A stretch of 64,000 nucleotides of DNA from contig JACKHO010000002.1 of assembly GCA_020638955.1 (NCBI GenBank), positions 877,220 to 941,219 on the forward strand, in the 5' to 3' direction. Origin of the DNA: Planctomycetaceae bacterium (GTDB lineage: Bacteria; Planctomycetota; Planctomycetia; Planctomycetales; Planctomycetaceae). The position numbers and the translations under genes were made by a program. Below are positions 1 through 8,321 of this stretch, one piece after another. Every line of letters begins with the position of its first letter. Within the stretch, counting starts at the first letter, position 1. The notes below the pieces were generated by a model. It searched no databases. It was not told the DNA's origin and saw nothing but the letters and a program-made list of their open reading frames with translations.

Positions 1-1
1 C

Positions 2-703
2 TCATTCGATCCCCGCCCATTTCTCGACGCGGGCATGGCTGTCGTCTCAGCGAATTATCGTTTCGTTGACGGCAAAGAAACCCTCAGCCCCACCCCCCTG
101 CACGACGGCGCCCGCGTCGTGCAATTTGTCAGAACGAAAGCCAAAGAATGGCAAATTGATCCAAACCGCATCGCCCTGAGCGGCAATTCTGCGGGAGCCG
201 TCATGAGTCTCTGGATTGGTTTCCATGATGACTTGGCCAACCCGTCCAGCGATGATCCAGTTGCTCGGGAATCATCCCGCGTCGCTTGTATTGCTCCGCT
301 GAATGGACCAACCATTCTGGAACCTGACTGGATTCACCAGCGCATGGGTGGCCCCCCGCACATTCATGGATCATTTCCCAAAATGTTCGGAGCCGAAGTC
401 AGCGACAGTATGCAGCCCGAGGTTCAGAAACGCATTCTCGAAACATCTCCCATTCGGCATCTAACCAAAGATGATCCCCCTGCCCTGCTGGTCTACAACG
501 GCAAGAATGAGGGCATCCCGCTGCCGGAATCAGCATCCACAGGCGTGCTCATTCACCACGCCTACTTCGGCGAAGCCCTCAAGGCCCGCATGGACGAAAT
601 CGGAGTCCCCTGCGAGTTCCATCCCGGGACCAATCCCAGCAGGGGCGACTACAACTTGGTCATCGACTGGATCAAGGACCAATTTCAGCGAACCACCCAA
701 TAG
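2..703 (+). CDS. alpha/beta hydrolase (esterase/lipase type), 5' end outside window
   Basis: The reading frame is already open at base 2, so the N-terminus is cut off by the window edge; the first internal ATG is at 35 but the residues before it (FLDAGMAVVSANYRF) fit the strand that precedes the oxyanion region of family members. The nucleophile elbow GNSAGA is present at about 182-199, the usual G-x-S-x-G of serine esterases and prolyl-oligopeptidase-like hydrolases. The late segment LLVYNGKNEGIPL looks like the acid-residue loop and the region near ALKARMDEIGVPCEFHPG like the loop before the catalytic His, but the His itself is not obvious in the last residues. Family assignment is safe; the substrate is not. 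In planctomycetes such proteins are commonly exported and act on polysaccharide-linked esters, which is only context here. Confidence 0.8.
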   Translation, partial: SFDPRPFLDAGMAVVSANYRFVDGKETLSPTPLHDGARVVQFVRTKAKEWQIDPNRIALSGNSAGAVMSLWIGFHDDLANPSSDDPVARESSRVACIAPLNGPTILEPDWIHQRMGGPPHIHGSFPKMFGAEVSDSMQPEVQKRILETSPIRHLTKDDPPALLVYNGKNEGIPLPESASTGVLIHHAYFGEALKARMDEIGVPCEFHPGTNPSRGDYNLVIDWIKDQFQRTTQ

Positions 704-751
704 CCAGCCCTGACTTCTCGCGATACACTTTCCAGCGAGATTGAATCACTC

Positions 752-821
752 GTAGGGTGGGTGAAGTCCGCCTTAGACCAAGTGCCTTTGGAAGACACTT
801 GTTGTGCAGACGTAACCCACC
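752..821. repeat. intergenic repeat with GGTGGGT/ACCCACC ends, copy 1
   Basis: Between the hydrolase and the YkgJ gene. The left end reads GTAGGGTGGGT (752-762) and the right end GTAACCCACC (812-821); GGTGGGT at 756-762 is the reverse complement of ACCCACC at 815-821. The interior forms a hairpin with arms CAAGTG (779-784) and CACTTG (796-801) plus CTT/AAG. A second copy with the same ends but a different internal hairpin sits at 60464-60572. I see no start codon and protein of interest inside it. Probably a REP- or MITE-like intergenic element. Confidence 0.6.
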
Positions 822-927
822 GTCAAACAGTGGCTTGCTCCGCGAACCAGCTAAGTGTGAGGAATGGTTCAGGTCGAGACAAATCCAAATCCACCACGGA
901 ACGGAAACCCGAAATCGTTAGCACGTC

Positions 928-1371
928 ATGCAAAAGAAAATCGCAAGAGAAGAACTGAAAGAGGGCGAAGTCCTCTGCGCCTATTGCACGGCACGTTGCT
1001 GCCGCTATTTCGCCCTACCAGTTGACACGCCCGACTGCCGGGCCGACTTTGACAATTTCCGCTGGTACATGGTGCATGGCCGTGTTGCCTTCTTCGTCGA
1101 AGATGGCACGTGGTACCTCATGATTTACGCCGACTGCAAACATCTGCAGGAAGACCATCGCTGCGGAATCTACGAAACGCGTCCGCAAATTTGTCGCAAC
1201 TACTCCACTGACGCCTGCGAGTACGAAGACGACACGCTGTACGACATGTTCTTCGAAACACCGGAACAAATCTGGGAATACGCCGAAGCACTGTACCCCG
1301 CGCAGCCTGGCCGCAAATTCTCATCTCAGCCCGTCAAGCCCGAACAAATCGCACTCCCACTCAGCAGCTAA
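928..1371 (+). CDS. YkgJ-family cysteine-cluster protein
   Basis: 147 residues with the cysteine pattern of the YkgJ/CxxCxxxCC family (zinc- or iron-chelating cluster proteins): C17-A-Y-C20, then C24-C25, then C70, C79, C89 and C97, with the typical CGIYETRPQICRNY context around residues 79-92. The family probably binds a metal ion or Fe-S cluster, but its reaction is not established. No signal peptide or membrane segment is visible, so it is expected in the cytoplasm. The ATG at 928 gives the usual family length. The VWA gene starts 43 bases downstream on the same strand, so co-transcription is likely. Confidence 0.85.
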   Translation: MQKKIAREELKEGEVLCAYCTARCCRYFALPVDTPDCRADFDNFRWYMVHGRVAFFVEDGTWYLMIYADCKHLQEDHRCGIYETRPQICRNYSTDACEYEDDTLYDMFFETPEQIWEYAEALYPAQPGRKFSSQPVKPEQIALPLSS

Positions 1372-1413
1372 TCAACCTCCGCAGCAGCAAAACGGTTCAT
1401 TACAGTTTCCTTC

Positions 1414-3810
1414 ATGCTCTCCCTCCTTGCCCAGAACGATGTTTCGGCGACCTCAACCATGCTTGAGTTCGACTGGCCGTACACATTGGGAGATTGGGGG
1501 TTGGTTTTTGCGCTCTTCAGCTGGTGCCTGTTCACCATCTGGATCAACTACCGCGACGCTCAGAAGCTCTCCACGCTGTGGATGATTTGGCTGACCGGAT
1601 TGCGACTGGCCACTCTGCTCGTACTGTTCATCATCGCCCTCAACCCTCATTTGCGGCAGCAGAAGGAGGTGTATCGTCCCTCGCACGTCGCGTTGCTGGT
1701 CGACACGTCAACCTCCATGCAGCAGCCCGAGGTCGACCCCAGAGCCAACTCAGGCAACGCCCGCACTCGCATGGAAGCCGTTCGCGACTTACTTCAGGAT
1801 TCCCCCCTCGTCGACGAGCTTCGCAAACAACACGTCATCGACGTCTACACCTTCGACAGTGACCTCAGCACCGTCAAAGCTCAAATTCCGTCAACGTTCG
1901 TCCCCGATGAATCGGCCACCACGGAATCAGCACCAGCTGAGAAAGTCGACTGGGATGTCATTCTCGAAACGGCTGGCAACTCGACAAACTTGGGCGACTC
2001 CCTCGACCGCCTCCTTTCAGAAATCCGCTCCCCCACTCTCTCCGGCGTCGTCATCTTCTCCGATGGTGCCCGCAACGCCGGTCGTGAAGTCCGCATTGCT
2101 CGTGACCGTGCACAAGACAATGGAGCGAGACTCGTAACGGTGGGGGTGGGCAGCACAACCCCGCCGGTCAACCTGGAAATCCCCAAGGTCGCCATGCCGA
2201 CCGATGTCCAGAAGGGAGATTTGTTCGAGGTCACCGCCTACCTGCAGGGTGACGGAATTGCCGAAAAGACAGTGCTTGTTGAGCTGCTCGAAAAAGCAAC
2301 CGGCGAGAATGAGCCCCGCGTGGTCGAGCGTCAGGAGCAAGCGGCGCCGGAAGACGGAGAACTCTTCGAAGTCACATTCAGCCGCAACCCCAGCGAACCC
2401 GGCGAATATGAATACACTCTCCGGGCCACTGTACCGGGAGTTGTGGAAACGCGCGAAGACGACAACGAAGAAGTCCGCACGGTCAACATTTTCGACCGCC
2501 CCCTCAAAGTACTCATGATTGCTGGCGGCCCCATGCGCGATTATCGCTACGCCAGAACAATCCTACATCGCCACCCCTCACTCGAAGTCGACGTCTGGCT
2601 CCAATCCGGCGGAGTAGGATCAAGCCAGGAATCACATCAGCTTCTCTACCGCTTCCCCGAAACGCGTGAGGAAGTCTTCCAGTACGACCTGCTCATTGCA
2701 TTCGATGCCGACTGGTCACAGGTCACGTCCGAACAGCAACAGCAAATTCTGGAATGGGTGAATAACGAAGGGGGCGGCGTCATTCTCATGGCAGGCGACG
2801 TCAACACGCCGCAGCTCGCCGCCAAACCGGACAACTACGAAACGCTGCTGAAACTTTACCCCGTCCTGCTCGATGCAGTCGGCCTGCGTCTGGGCTCGCG
2901 TGATGAAGCCACCACGGCCTATCACGTCGGACTCACGCAGGAAGGTCAGGCCGCCGAATTCCTCAAGCTCGATGAGTCGGGCGACTCCGATCCCTGGAAA
3001 GACTTTTCTGGCGTCTACGGATGCTATCCCACACGCGGGGTGAAGGCGGGAACAACCGTCTACGCCGAATTCACCGATCCCCTTTCACGCGGGGCCGGTG
3101 GACAACCCGTCATGCTGGGAACGCAGAAATACGGACAGGGAACGGTGTTGTACATCGGCAGCCCGGAACTGTGGCGACTGCGGTCGCTCAATCCCGCATT
3201 CCTCGACCGCTTCTGGACAAAACTCTGCCGCAAAGCGGCGGAAGGACGTTCAAAACGCGGCCTGCAACGAGCCATGTTTATCCTGGAAGGCCGCGACTAC
3301 AACGTACGGCAAACCATCCCATTGCGGGTGCGAGCGGTGAACTCCAAGTTCGAACCACTCGACGCCGATACCATGACGGTCGAAGTCTACACCCCCAGTG
3401 GACGACCACTCGTCCCGGCCCTCACACTGCGTCGCGACCAGCACCGCCCCGCCGAATACACAGGCGATTTGCGCCCCGCCGATCCGGGCCGCTACCGCCT
3501 CGAATTCGGCCTGCCCGACTCCACCGAAACCGTCACGGCAGAAATCCACGTCGGCATCTCAAAGCTCGAAGCCGCTTCGCTCGTGCAAGATGTCGATACG
3601 CTCACCTCGCTCGCGCGTGACACGGGTGGCAAGTACATCACTCTCGCAGCCGCTGCCACAGAAATCCCCGCCCTGCTTCCCAACAAGGGAGAGCGGTCCA
3701 TCATCGACGAGCAAATCCAGGAAAAGTGGGATCACTTCGCCATCATCCTGCTGCTCGTCTTCTTCCTCTCTGCTGAGTGGCTCACTCGCAAATTATTGAA
3801 GCTGGCTTAG
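1414..3810 (+). CDS. membrane VWA-domain protein with glutamine-amidotransferase-like region
   Basis: 798 residues. Two hydrophobic segments (about 29-46 and 56-77) precede a von Willebrand factor A domain whose metal-ion-dependent adhesion site reads DTSTS at residues 97-101. After an Ig-like stretch, a region starting near residue 364 (LKVLMIAGGPMRDYRYAR) resembles the class I glutamine-amidotransferase-like domain seen in many planctomycete VWA proteins. A final hydrophobic segment lies near the C-terminus (IILLLVFFLSAEWL), so the large middle part probably faces the periplasm. Start uncertain: the ATG at 1459 (MLEFDWPYT) would align better with the paralogue starting at 53321. Paralogues are at 48953-51724 and 53321-55753. 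The function is not known; BatA-like membrane roles are the nearest comparison. Confidence 0.8.
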   Translation: MLSLLAQNDVSATSTMLEFDWPYTLGDWGLVFALFSWCLFTIWINYRDAQKLSTLWMIWLTGLRLATLLVLFIIALNPHLRQQKEVYRPSHVALLVDTSTSMQQPEVDPRANSGNARTRMEAVRDLLQDSPLVDELRKQHVIDVYTFDSDLSTVKAQIPSTFVPDESATTESAPAEKVDWDVILETAGNSTNLGDSLDRLLSEIRSPTLSGVVIFSDGARNAGREVRIARDRAQDNGARLVTVGVGSTTPPVNLEIPKVAMPTDVQKGDLFEVTAYLQGDGIAEKTVLVELLEKATGENEPRVVERQEQAAPEDGELFEVTFSRNPSEPGEYEYTLRATVPGVVETREDDNEEVRTVNIFDRPLKVLMIAGGPMRDYRYARTILHRHPSLEVDVWLQSGGVGSSQESHQLLYRFPETREEVFQYDLLIAFDADWSQVTSEQQQQILEWVNNEGGGVILMAGDVNTPQLAAKPDNYETLLKLYPVLLDAVGLRLGSRDEATTAYHVGLTQEGQAAEFLKLDESGDSDPWKDFSGVYGCYPTRGVKAGTTVYAEFTDPLSRGAGGQPVMLGTQKYGQGTVLYIGSPELWRLRSLNPAFLDRFWTKLCRKAAEGRSKRGLQRAMFILEGRDYNVRQTIPLRVRAVNSKFEPLDADTMTVEVYTPSGRPLVPALTLRRDQHRPAEYTGDLRPADPGRYRLEFGLPDSTETVTAEIHVGISKLEAASLVQDVDTLTSLARDTGGKYITLAAAATEIPALLPNKGERSIIDEQIQEKWDHFAIILLLVFFLSAEWLTRKLLKLA

Positions 3811-3860
3811 CGCATCTGCGCAACCACGTCTGTTCCGGTTAAGCATCGGCCCCATCGGCC

Positions 3861-3882
3861 AAAAGGTCACAGGTGACCTTTT
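3861..3882 (+). terminator. perfect palindrome, probable bidirectional terminator
   Basis: Arms AAAAGGTCAC (3861-3870) and GTGACCTTTT (3873-3882) pair perfectly around AG. The T-run closing the stem and its mirrored A-run allow termination in both directions. It separates the VWA gene from the phage-head module. Confidence 0.65.
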
Positions 3883-3918
3883 CGCAGGGCCATCCTACCA
3901 ACCGGAGCAACACTCAGC

Positions 3919-4791
3919 ATGCCGACCGCGCAGCTCACCGAACGCATTGCCGACTGGAATCGGCAATTGCAGGTTCAAAGCGAGGAGCGTCTGGTCAAGA
4001 ACGTCGCCCTGACCGGGAACATGTCCCGCAACGGTTACGCGTATGATGACCAGGCACACTTCCGAAGCCGTTCCCTCTACAACGGCAAACCGGTCTTCCT
4101 CGATCATGCCCACAACGGACAACGTCCCCAACTGCGAAGTACGCGCGACCTCGTCGGTTCGATCATTAACCCGCGCATCGAAGAAGGACGGGTTCGTGGC
4201 GACATCCGGGGTGGTCGATACCGACTCTGGACGCACTTTCCTCTCGCACTCGTCGAAGCCAACACACCGGGAGTTGGCATGTCTCACGTGGTACTCGCCG
4301 AGCGGACCAACGACGGCAAACGGGTGAAGCCGCATCAGCGACGTCCTCTCCGTCGACGTCGTCGTGAATCCCGCCACGACCAGCACGTTTCAGGAGTCGA
4401 CATCGACTCCCGAACTGGCCGATACACCACTCGATTTGACGTCCCTCACCGAACCGCTCGGTGCCAAAGCAGTCGAAGAGCAACTCGCCGCACTGCGAAC
4501 CGAACGCGATCAGCTTCTAACGGAAGTCGATGCCCTCCGCGCCTCGCAGCGAAAAAGCGACATCGAACAGCTCGTGCAGGAGTCGGGACTCCTGCGGAAG
4601 CCGTCGACGCGTCATTCCGCACGCAGCTTGAACAGGCCGCGTCGACTTCCGCTGCGAAACAGCTCGTTCGCGAGCGACAGCAACTCGTGCGACGGCTCGG
4701 ATCGCTGGCCACTCCTCACAGTGCGCCCCGTACCAACACCGTCCCGAACGATGCCGCCAACTTCATCAGCGCCATCAAGCATCGCTCATAA
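3919..4791 (+). CDS. phage prohead protease fused to coiled-coil scaffold, interrupted by two compensating frameshifts
   Basis: Residues 1-136 look like a Mu gpI/S78-type prohead protease: a His in VFLDHAH (H63 and H65) and a Ser in GVGMSHVVLA (S122) fit the catalytic pair. The original frame is then lost at about 4330 (an extra C in AAGCCGC), where the +1 frame continues sensibly with RISDVLSVDVVVNPATTS and a coiled coil (about 4460-4590, VEEQLAALRTERDQLLTEV). At about 4595 one base is missing and the first frame resumes with EAVDASFRTQLEQAAS, ending at 4791. About 88 codons are therefore read out of frame in the literal sequence. The intact protein would be a protease with a C-terminal scaffold, as in many tailed phages, acting on the capsid protein encoded 66 bases downstream. 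A GGAG at 3903 supports the start. Confidence 0.7.
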   Translation: MPTAQLTERIADWNRQLQVQSEERLVKNVALTGNMSRNGYAYDDQAHFRSRSLYNGKPVFLDHAHNGQRPQLRSTRDLVGSIINPRIEEGRVRGDIRGGRYRLWTHFPLALVEANTPGVGMSHVVLAERTNDGKRVKPHQRRPLRRRRRESRHDQHVSGVDIDSRTGRYTTRFDVPHRTARCQSSRRATRRTANRTRSASNGSRCPPRLAAKKRHRTARAGVGTPAEAVDASFRTQLEQAASTSAAKQLVRERQQLVRRLGSLATPHSAPRTNTVPNDAANFISAIKHRS

Positions 4792-4857
4792 CGACAACCA
4801 ACACACACTCAACCTCTCTTCTCTACGTCACTCCCTCTTCACTGTCAGGAATTCATT

Positions 4858-6066
4858 ATGCAAGGTACCGACCTCAAAACACTCATTGAATCTCACGGAG
4901 CCGCCGGCTTCTACAAGAAGATTGTGCAACTGCTCAACGAAAACCAGGTTTCGCCAGACGACTTCTCCTACTACGAACTCGCCCAGGCCTGTGGCATTCT
5001 TCCCAAGCTGCGGTCCCTCCGCGAATCCTTCCTCCCCAGCGACGCCCGACTGAATTCGACCGCCGCCATTGGACATTTGCTCCAGGAAAACGTGGGCACC
5101 AGCCTGTTCCAGGTCATCACGGGAGAACTCATCGCCCGCAAAGTCATCGAAGGTTACGAAGACGAGTCAGGATTCATTGGCGACAAACTGGTCACCACAG
5201 TTCCCAGCCGTCTGCGAAACACAAAAATCGCCGGTTTCAAAGCTCTGGCTGGTCCAACCGAGGTCACCGAAGGACAGCCATATCAGGAATCGACCTTCGA
5301 AGAGAAGTACGTCACCACCATCGAATCGAAGCAGGGACGCATCCTCAGCATCAACGAAGAACTCATCGCCTTCGATCAGACTGGCGAAATTCATCGTCGT
5401 GCGATGGCTCTCGGGTACTACCTGCGACAGGAACGGGAACGCACCATTGTCCGCGCCGTTACCGACGCTGATGCAGGCGGCGGCAACTACGTGTATCGTC
5501 CCGCTGGTGTCGGCTCGGCACTCTACGCCACCGACGGATCAAATCGAAACTACGTCGGCACTGGCAACGTCACTTCAACGGATTTCGCCAGCCCCGTTCC
5601 GCTCGTCGACTGGACCGACGTCGAAGAAGTTCTGCACTATCGGGCCACACAAGTCAAAGACGACCGCATTGATGGTGACCAGCGCCCCATCATCGCGCCA
5701 GCCCGACAAATTCTCGTTTCGGAACGACTGCGTGGTACAGCTCGCAGCATTGTGAACTCCACCGAAATCGTCACGAGCACTCCGCAAGGCGAACTGCGCT
5801 GTGCCAACCCCATCAATGGCATGGTTGAAGTGCTCAGCTCTCCATTCGTTGATGAACAAGGTGCGGCAGCAGCTCAAGACTGGTTCATCGGCGACTTCAA
5901 ACGGCAGTTTGTCTGGACCGAAATCTGGCCAGTCCAGACCTTTCTGCAACAGGCCGAAAGCGAATCTGCCTTCGAACGTGACGTCGTGCTCCGCGTGAAG
6001 GCGCGTTACTACGGCGGCATCAGCGCCGTCGACACTGCCTTCGTTACCAAGGTCGCGGGTGCCTAG
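4858..6066 (+). CDS. phage-type major capsid protein
   Basis: 402 residues without signal peptide or membrane segment. Gene order (protease-scaffold immediately before), length, and the layout (helical N-terminal 60 residues, then a long beta-rich domain with the E-loop-like SKQGRILSINEELIAFD and a C-terminal P-domain ending in RDVVLRVKARYYGGISAVD) fit the HK97-fold Mu gpT-like major head protein group. AGGA at 4846 precedes the ATG. The frame is fully intact, in contrast to the upstream protease. No portal, tail or lysis gene is seen on either side, so this is either a remnant or a domesticated capsid. Alternative: an encapsulin-like shell, which I consider less likely because of the protease partner. 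Confidence 0.75.
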   Translation: MQGTDLKTLIESHGAAGFYKKIVQLLNENQVSPDDFSYYELAQACGILPKLRSLRESFLPSDARLNSTAAIGHLLQENVGTSLFQVITGELIARKVIEGYEDESGFIGDKLVTTVPSRLRNTKIAGFKALAGPTEVTEGQPYQESTFEEKYVTTIESKQGRILSINEELIAFDQTGEIHRRAMALGYYLRQERERTIVRAVTDADAGGGNYVYRPAGVGSALYATDGSNRNYVGTGNVTSTDFASPVPLVDWTDVEEVLHYRATQVKDDRIDGDQRPIIAPARQILVSERLRGTARSIVNSTEIVTSTPQGELRCANPINGMVEVLSSPFVDEQGAAAAQDWFIGDFKRQFVWTEIWPVQTFLQQAESESAFERDVVLRVKARYYGGISAVDTAFVTKVAGA

Positions 6067-6082
6067 TCCCCAGCCTTGGGGA
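6067..6082 (+). other. hairpin directly after the capsid stop codon
   Basis: TCCCCA (6067-6072) and TGGGGA (6077-6082) pair around GCCT, starting at the base after the TAG. No T-run follows, so it is a candidate mRNA-stabilising or attenuating hairpin more than a classic terminator. Apart from this and the palindrome at 6214, I see nothing in the 480 bases between the capsid and pilin genes. Confidence 0.4.
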
Positions 6083-6213
6083 TGAACGAAACCTCCTCTC
6101 CCCCGCGGCAGCAGAGTCAAAGCGTGGCTCTATTCGCTTTGAGCAATCAATTCTTCGCATACTCTTGATTGACCGTCCCCGGACGACGTGCTCTGCTGCC
6201 GCATTCTTGCTCC

Positions 6214-6247
6214 CGAAAACATGTTGCCGAACGGCAACATGTTTTCG
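6214..6247 (+). terminator. 34-bp perfect palindrome downstream of the capsid gene
   Basis: Arms of 16 bases: CGAAAACATGTTGCCG at 6214-6229 and CGGCAACATGTTTTCG at 6232-6247, perfectly complementary around AA. The closing TTTT within the second arm fits a rho-independent terminator for the capsid transcript. The stem is unusually long and perfect, so a protein-binding dyad is also possible. Confidence 0.6.
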
Positions 6248-6546
6248 TTGCGCATCATCGCCGCGCAACGTTCTCTCCAGAAGCGACTTGCGTCCCAACA
6301 CTGCGACCACGCTGATACGCGTGCTGCCTGAAAGCATCATTGACCTGTTGACGCATTAAAGTTCGTGAACACACAAATGATCGCCACACATTGGCCGTAA
6401 GCCTCAATGGGAAATAACGTTGCGCCCGGATGCCAAAGTTGCCACAAAGATTTCTGAACACTTTGGCACTCGGACTGCTTAACAGTGTGATCAACGAAAG
6501 TTTCCAAACGACTCTCTCACTCTCTCACACATTTTGGAGTCACGTC

Positions 6547-6861
6547 ATGTTCATCCTGGCAACCCAACTCTGGAACGATGAAGCCGGTTTCGTCGTCTCC
6601 GCCGAACTCGTCCTTATTGCAACAATCCTGGTCCTCGGAATGGTCGTCGGCCTCGCCGAAGTCTCCAACGGCCTGAACCAGGAACTCGAAGACGTCGCCT
6701 CCGCGTTCGGCAGTGTAAATCAGACATTCCGCTTCGCCGGTGTCAGCGGCCACAAAGGCTGGGTTGTCGGAAGTTCGTTCAAAGACGTTGAGGATTTCTG
6801 TGACAGTCAGTTCGACATCAACTGCGACAGCAAGTCACAAGGCGAGTCACCGAAGTACTAA
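6547..6861 (+). CDS. Flp/Tad-type pilin-like small membrane protein
   Basis: 104 residues. The ATG at 6547 has a GGAG eight bases upstream (6535-6538), so the longer frame open from 6430 is not needed. The N-terminus WNDEAGFVVSAELVLIATILVLG has the Flp-pilin layout: short charged leader, Glu five residues into the hydrophobic stretch, then about 20 hydrophobic residues. The C-terminal part is polar with two cysteines (DFCDSQFDINCDS) that could form a disulfide. Expected to be processed by a TadV/prepilin-type peptidase and inserted in or exported across the inner membrane. It lies next to the capsid gene but has its own upstream spacer and terminator. A second, shorter Flp pilin is at 52968-53159. 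Confidence 0.65.
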   Translation: MFILATQLWNDEAGFVVSAELVLIATILVLGMVVGLAEVSNGLNQELEDVASAFGSVNQTFRFAGVSGHKGWVVGSSFKDVEDFCDSQFDINCDSKSQGESPKY

Positions 6862-6891
6862 GAACTCGCAGTAATTGGAATTCACAATGCG

Positions 6892-6923
6892 AAAAAGGCA
6901 CGCCGCATGGCGTGCCTTTTTTT
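6892..6923 (+). terminator. strong bidirectional rho-independent terminator
   Basis: GGCACGCC (6897-6904), loop GCAT, GGCGTGCC (6909-6916), then T7 (6917-6923), with A5 in front of the stem. It lies between the convergent pilin gene and M16 peptidase gene and can serve both. Confidence 0.9.
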
Positions 6924-6945
6924 ATTGGCCGTTCAAGTTTTCAAT

Positions 6946-8169
6946 CTACTTGCCCTCAAAAGGGCCATACCCCATGCTGGTCGACTGCGCAAGTGGAAAC
7001 TCTGCCAACAGCTCGTGAACATCTTTCAGGCTGAGTTTTGCGAGCGTTTCCAAGTCATCTTCCACGCTGCGATATCCCTGACCGCTCAACCAGTTCCCTC
7101 CCAGCGACGTCAGCCGTCCCATCGGGCGTTCACTTCCCAGTACCACGCGCGAACCAACTTTCGTGCGGGCCCGCTCAAACTCCTCGGCAGACGGACCGTT
7201 CTTGTTGAACTCTTCGTAAATCTGTCGAACTTTGTCCAGGTTCTGCAGCGTCAATTCAGGTCGGCAACAGACGTACGTCGACCAGGCGCCAGCGCCAATG
7301 TAGTCATTGAAACTTAAGTCTGCCGACTCAGCATGCCCGGGATCAACAAGCTCCCAATACAGACGACCGCTCGAATCATCCCCCACCATGACCGAGACGA
7401 GTTCCGCAATGTACCGCTGAGCGCTGTCACCGCTCGGCGCTGAGGCCATTTGCATGACGTGCTGCTGATTCAACGTCGCGTCCAGAAGCCATTGTGACTT
7501 CGTCTCAACCTGAGGCGTTTCCACAGTTCGCTCAGGTTGTCCAGCCGGCCAACCAATGCAGAATTCATTCGCCAGCCCGAGCAGCTCATCCCAGTCGACA
7601 CGGCCCGCTGCCACCAGCACGATATTACCAGCCTGATAATGCACGTTGTGATACGCCCGCATTTGCGCTGACGTCAGAGCCCCCACCGACTCTGCCGTAC
7701 CAAGAATACTGTTCCCCAGCGGATGCCCACTGAAGTGAAACGACATCGCCTGTTCGTACAAGTGAAACGGCGGCATGTCGCGGTACATGCCGATTTCTTC
7801 AATGATCACCTGCTTTTCGACGTCGAAGTCATCATCCCGCAGACTCGGTCGAATGAGGGTCGTCAGCAGCGTAAACGTTCGCCGCAAATACTCGGGAAGA
7901 ATCGCCGCGTAGTAGCAGGTGACTTCTTCACTCGTCGATGCGTTGTACTTGGCCCCGACCTCATCGAAGATTCGATTCACATCTTCGGCGGTGTAGTGCT
8001 CATCTCCCTTGAACGCCATATGCTCCAGGAAATGGCTCACCCCCGACACCTCGGGCGATTCATCGCGTGAGCCCGTCTTCACGAAGAAACCCAACGCCAG
8101 ACTTTCGGCGGTCGGATTCGACTCCGCAATAATGGTTAACCCGTTGGGTAGCTGGGTGTGCTGAAACAT
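6946..8169 (-). CDS. M16-family zinc metallopeptidase (insulinase/mitochondrial processing peptidase type)
   Basis: The inverted zinc motif HxxEH is present as HFLEH followed by MAFKG, about 45 residues from the start, and a downstream EEIGMYRDMP segment supplies the third metal-ligand Glu. The roughly 405-residue length is that of single-unit M16B peptidases such as PqqL-like and processing-peptidase beta proteins. I chose the ATG at 8169 because homologues begin just before the LPNGL motif (here MFQHTQLPNGL); the frame is open to a TTG at 8232 and has another ATG at 8205, so an N-terminal extension is possible. No signal peptide is evident. It probably degrades peptides in the cytoplasm. 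The HEAT-repeat gene lies upstream on the same strand. Confidence 0.85.
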   Translation of the reverse strand: MFQHTQLPNGLTIIAESNPTAESLALGFFVKTGSRDESPEVSGVSHFLEHMAFKGDEHYTAEDVNRIFDEVGAKYNASTSEEVTCYYAAILPEYLRRTFTLLTTLIRPSLRDDDFDVEKQVIIEEIGMYRDMPPFHLYEQAMSFHFSGHPLGNSILGTAESVGALTSAQMRAYHNVHYQAGNIVLVAAGRVDWDELLGLANEFCIGWPAGQPERTVETPQVETKSQWLLDATLNQQHVMQMASAPSGDSAQRYIAELVSVMVGDDSSGRLYWELVDPGHAESADLSFNDYIGAGAWSTYVCCRPELTLQNLDKVRQIYEEFNKNGPSAEEFERARTKVGSRVVLGSERPMGRLTSLGGNWLSGQGYRSVEDDLETLAKLSLKDVHELLAEFPLAQSTSMGYGPFEGK

Positions 8170-8321
8170 GCCAATCCATTCGGCCACGTGGAATCGGGGA
8201 GACATGCGAAGAGACAGAGACTCCCCTCGCAATCAATCGGGAGAGTTAATCGCAATTTAGCCCGGGGCGTCAACTCATGGGACCTTGAATTCCCACGAAT
8301 TCCTGCAGAAGCCCGCCGCCG

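Noticed and set aside
761..958. 65-codon frame between the hydrolase and YkgJ genes
   Set aside because: It runs through the GTAGGGTG repeat and its hairpin, and overlaps the start of the YkgJ gene; it is not protein-like.
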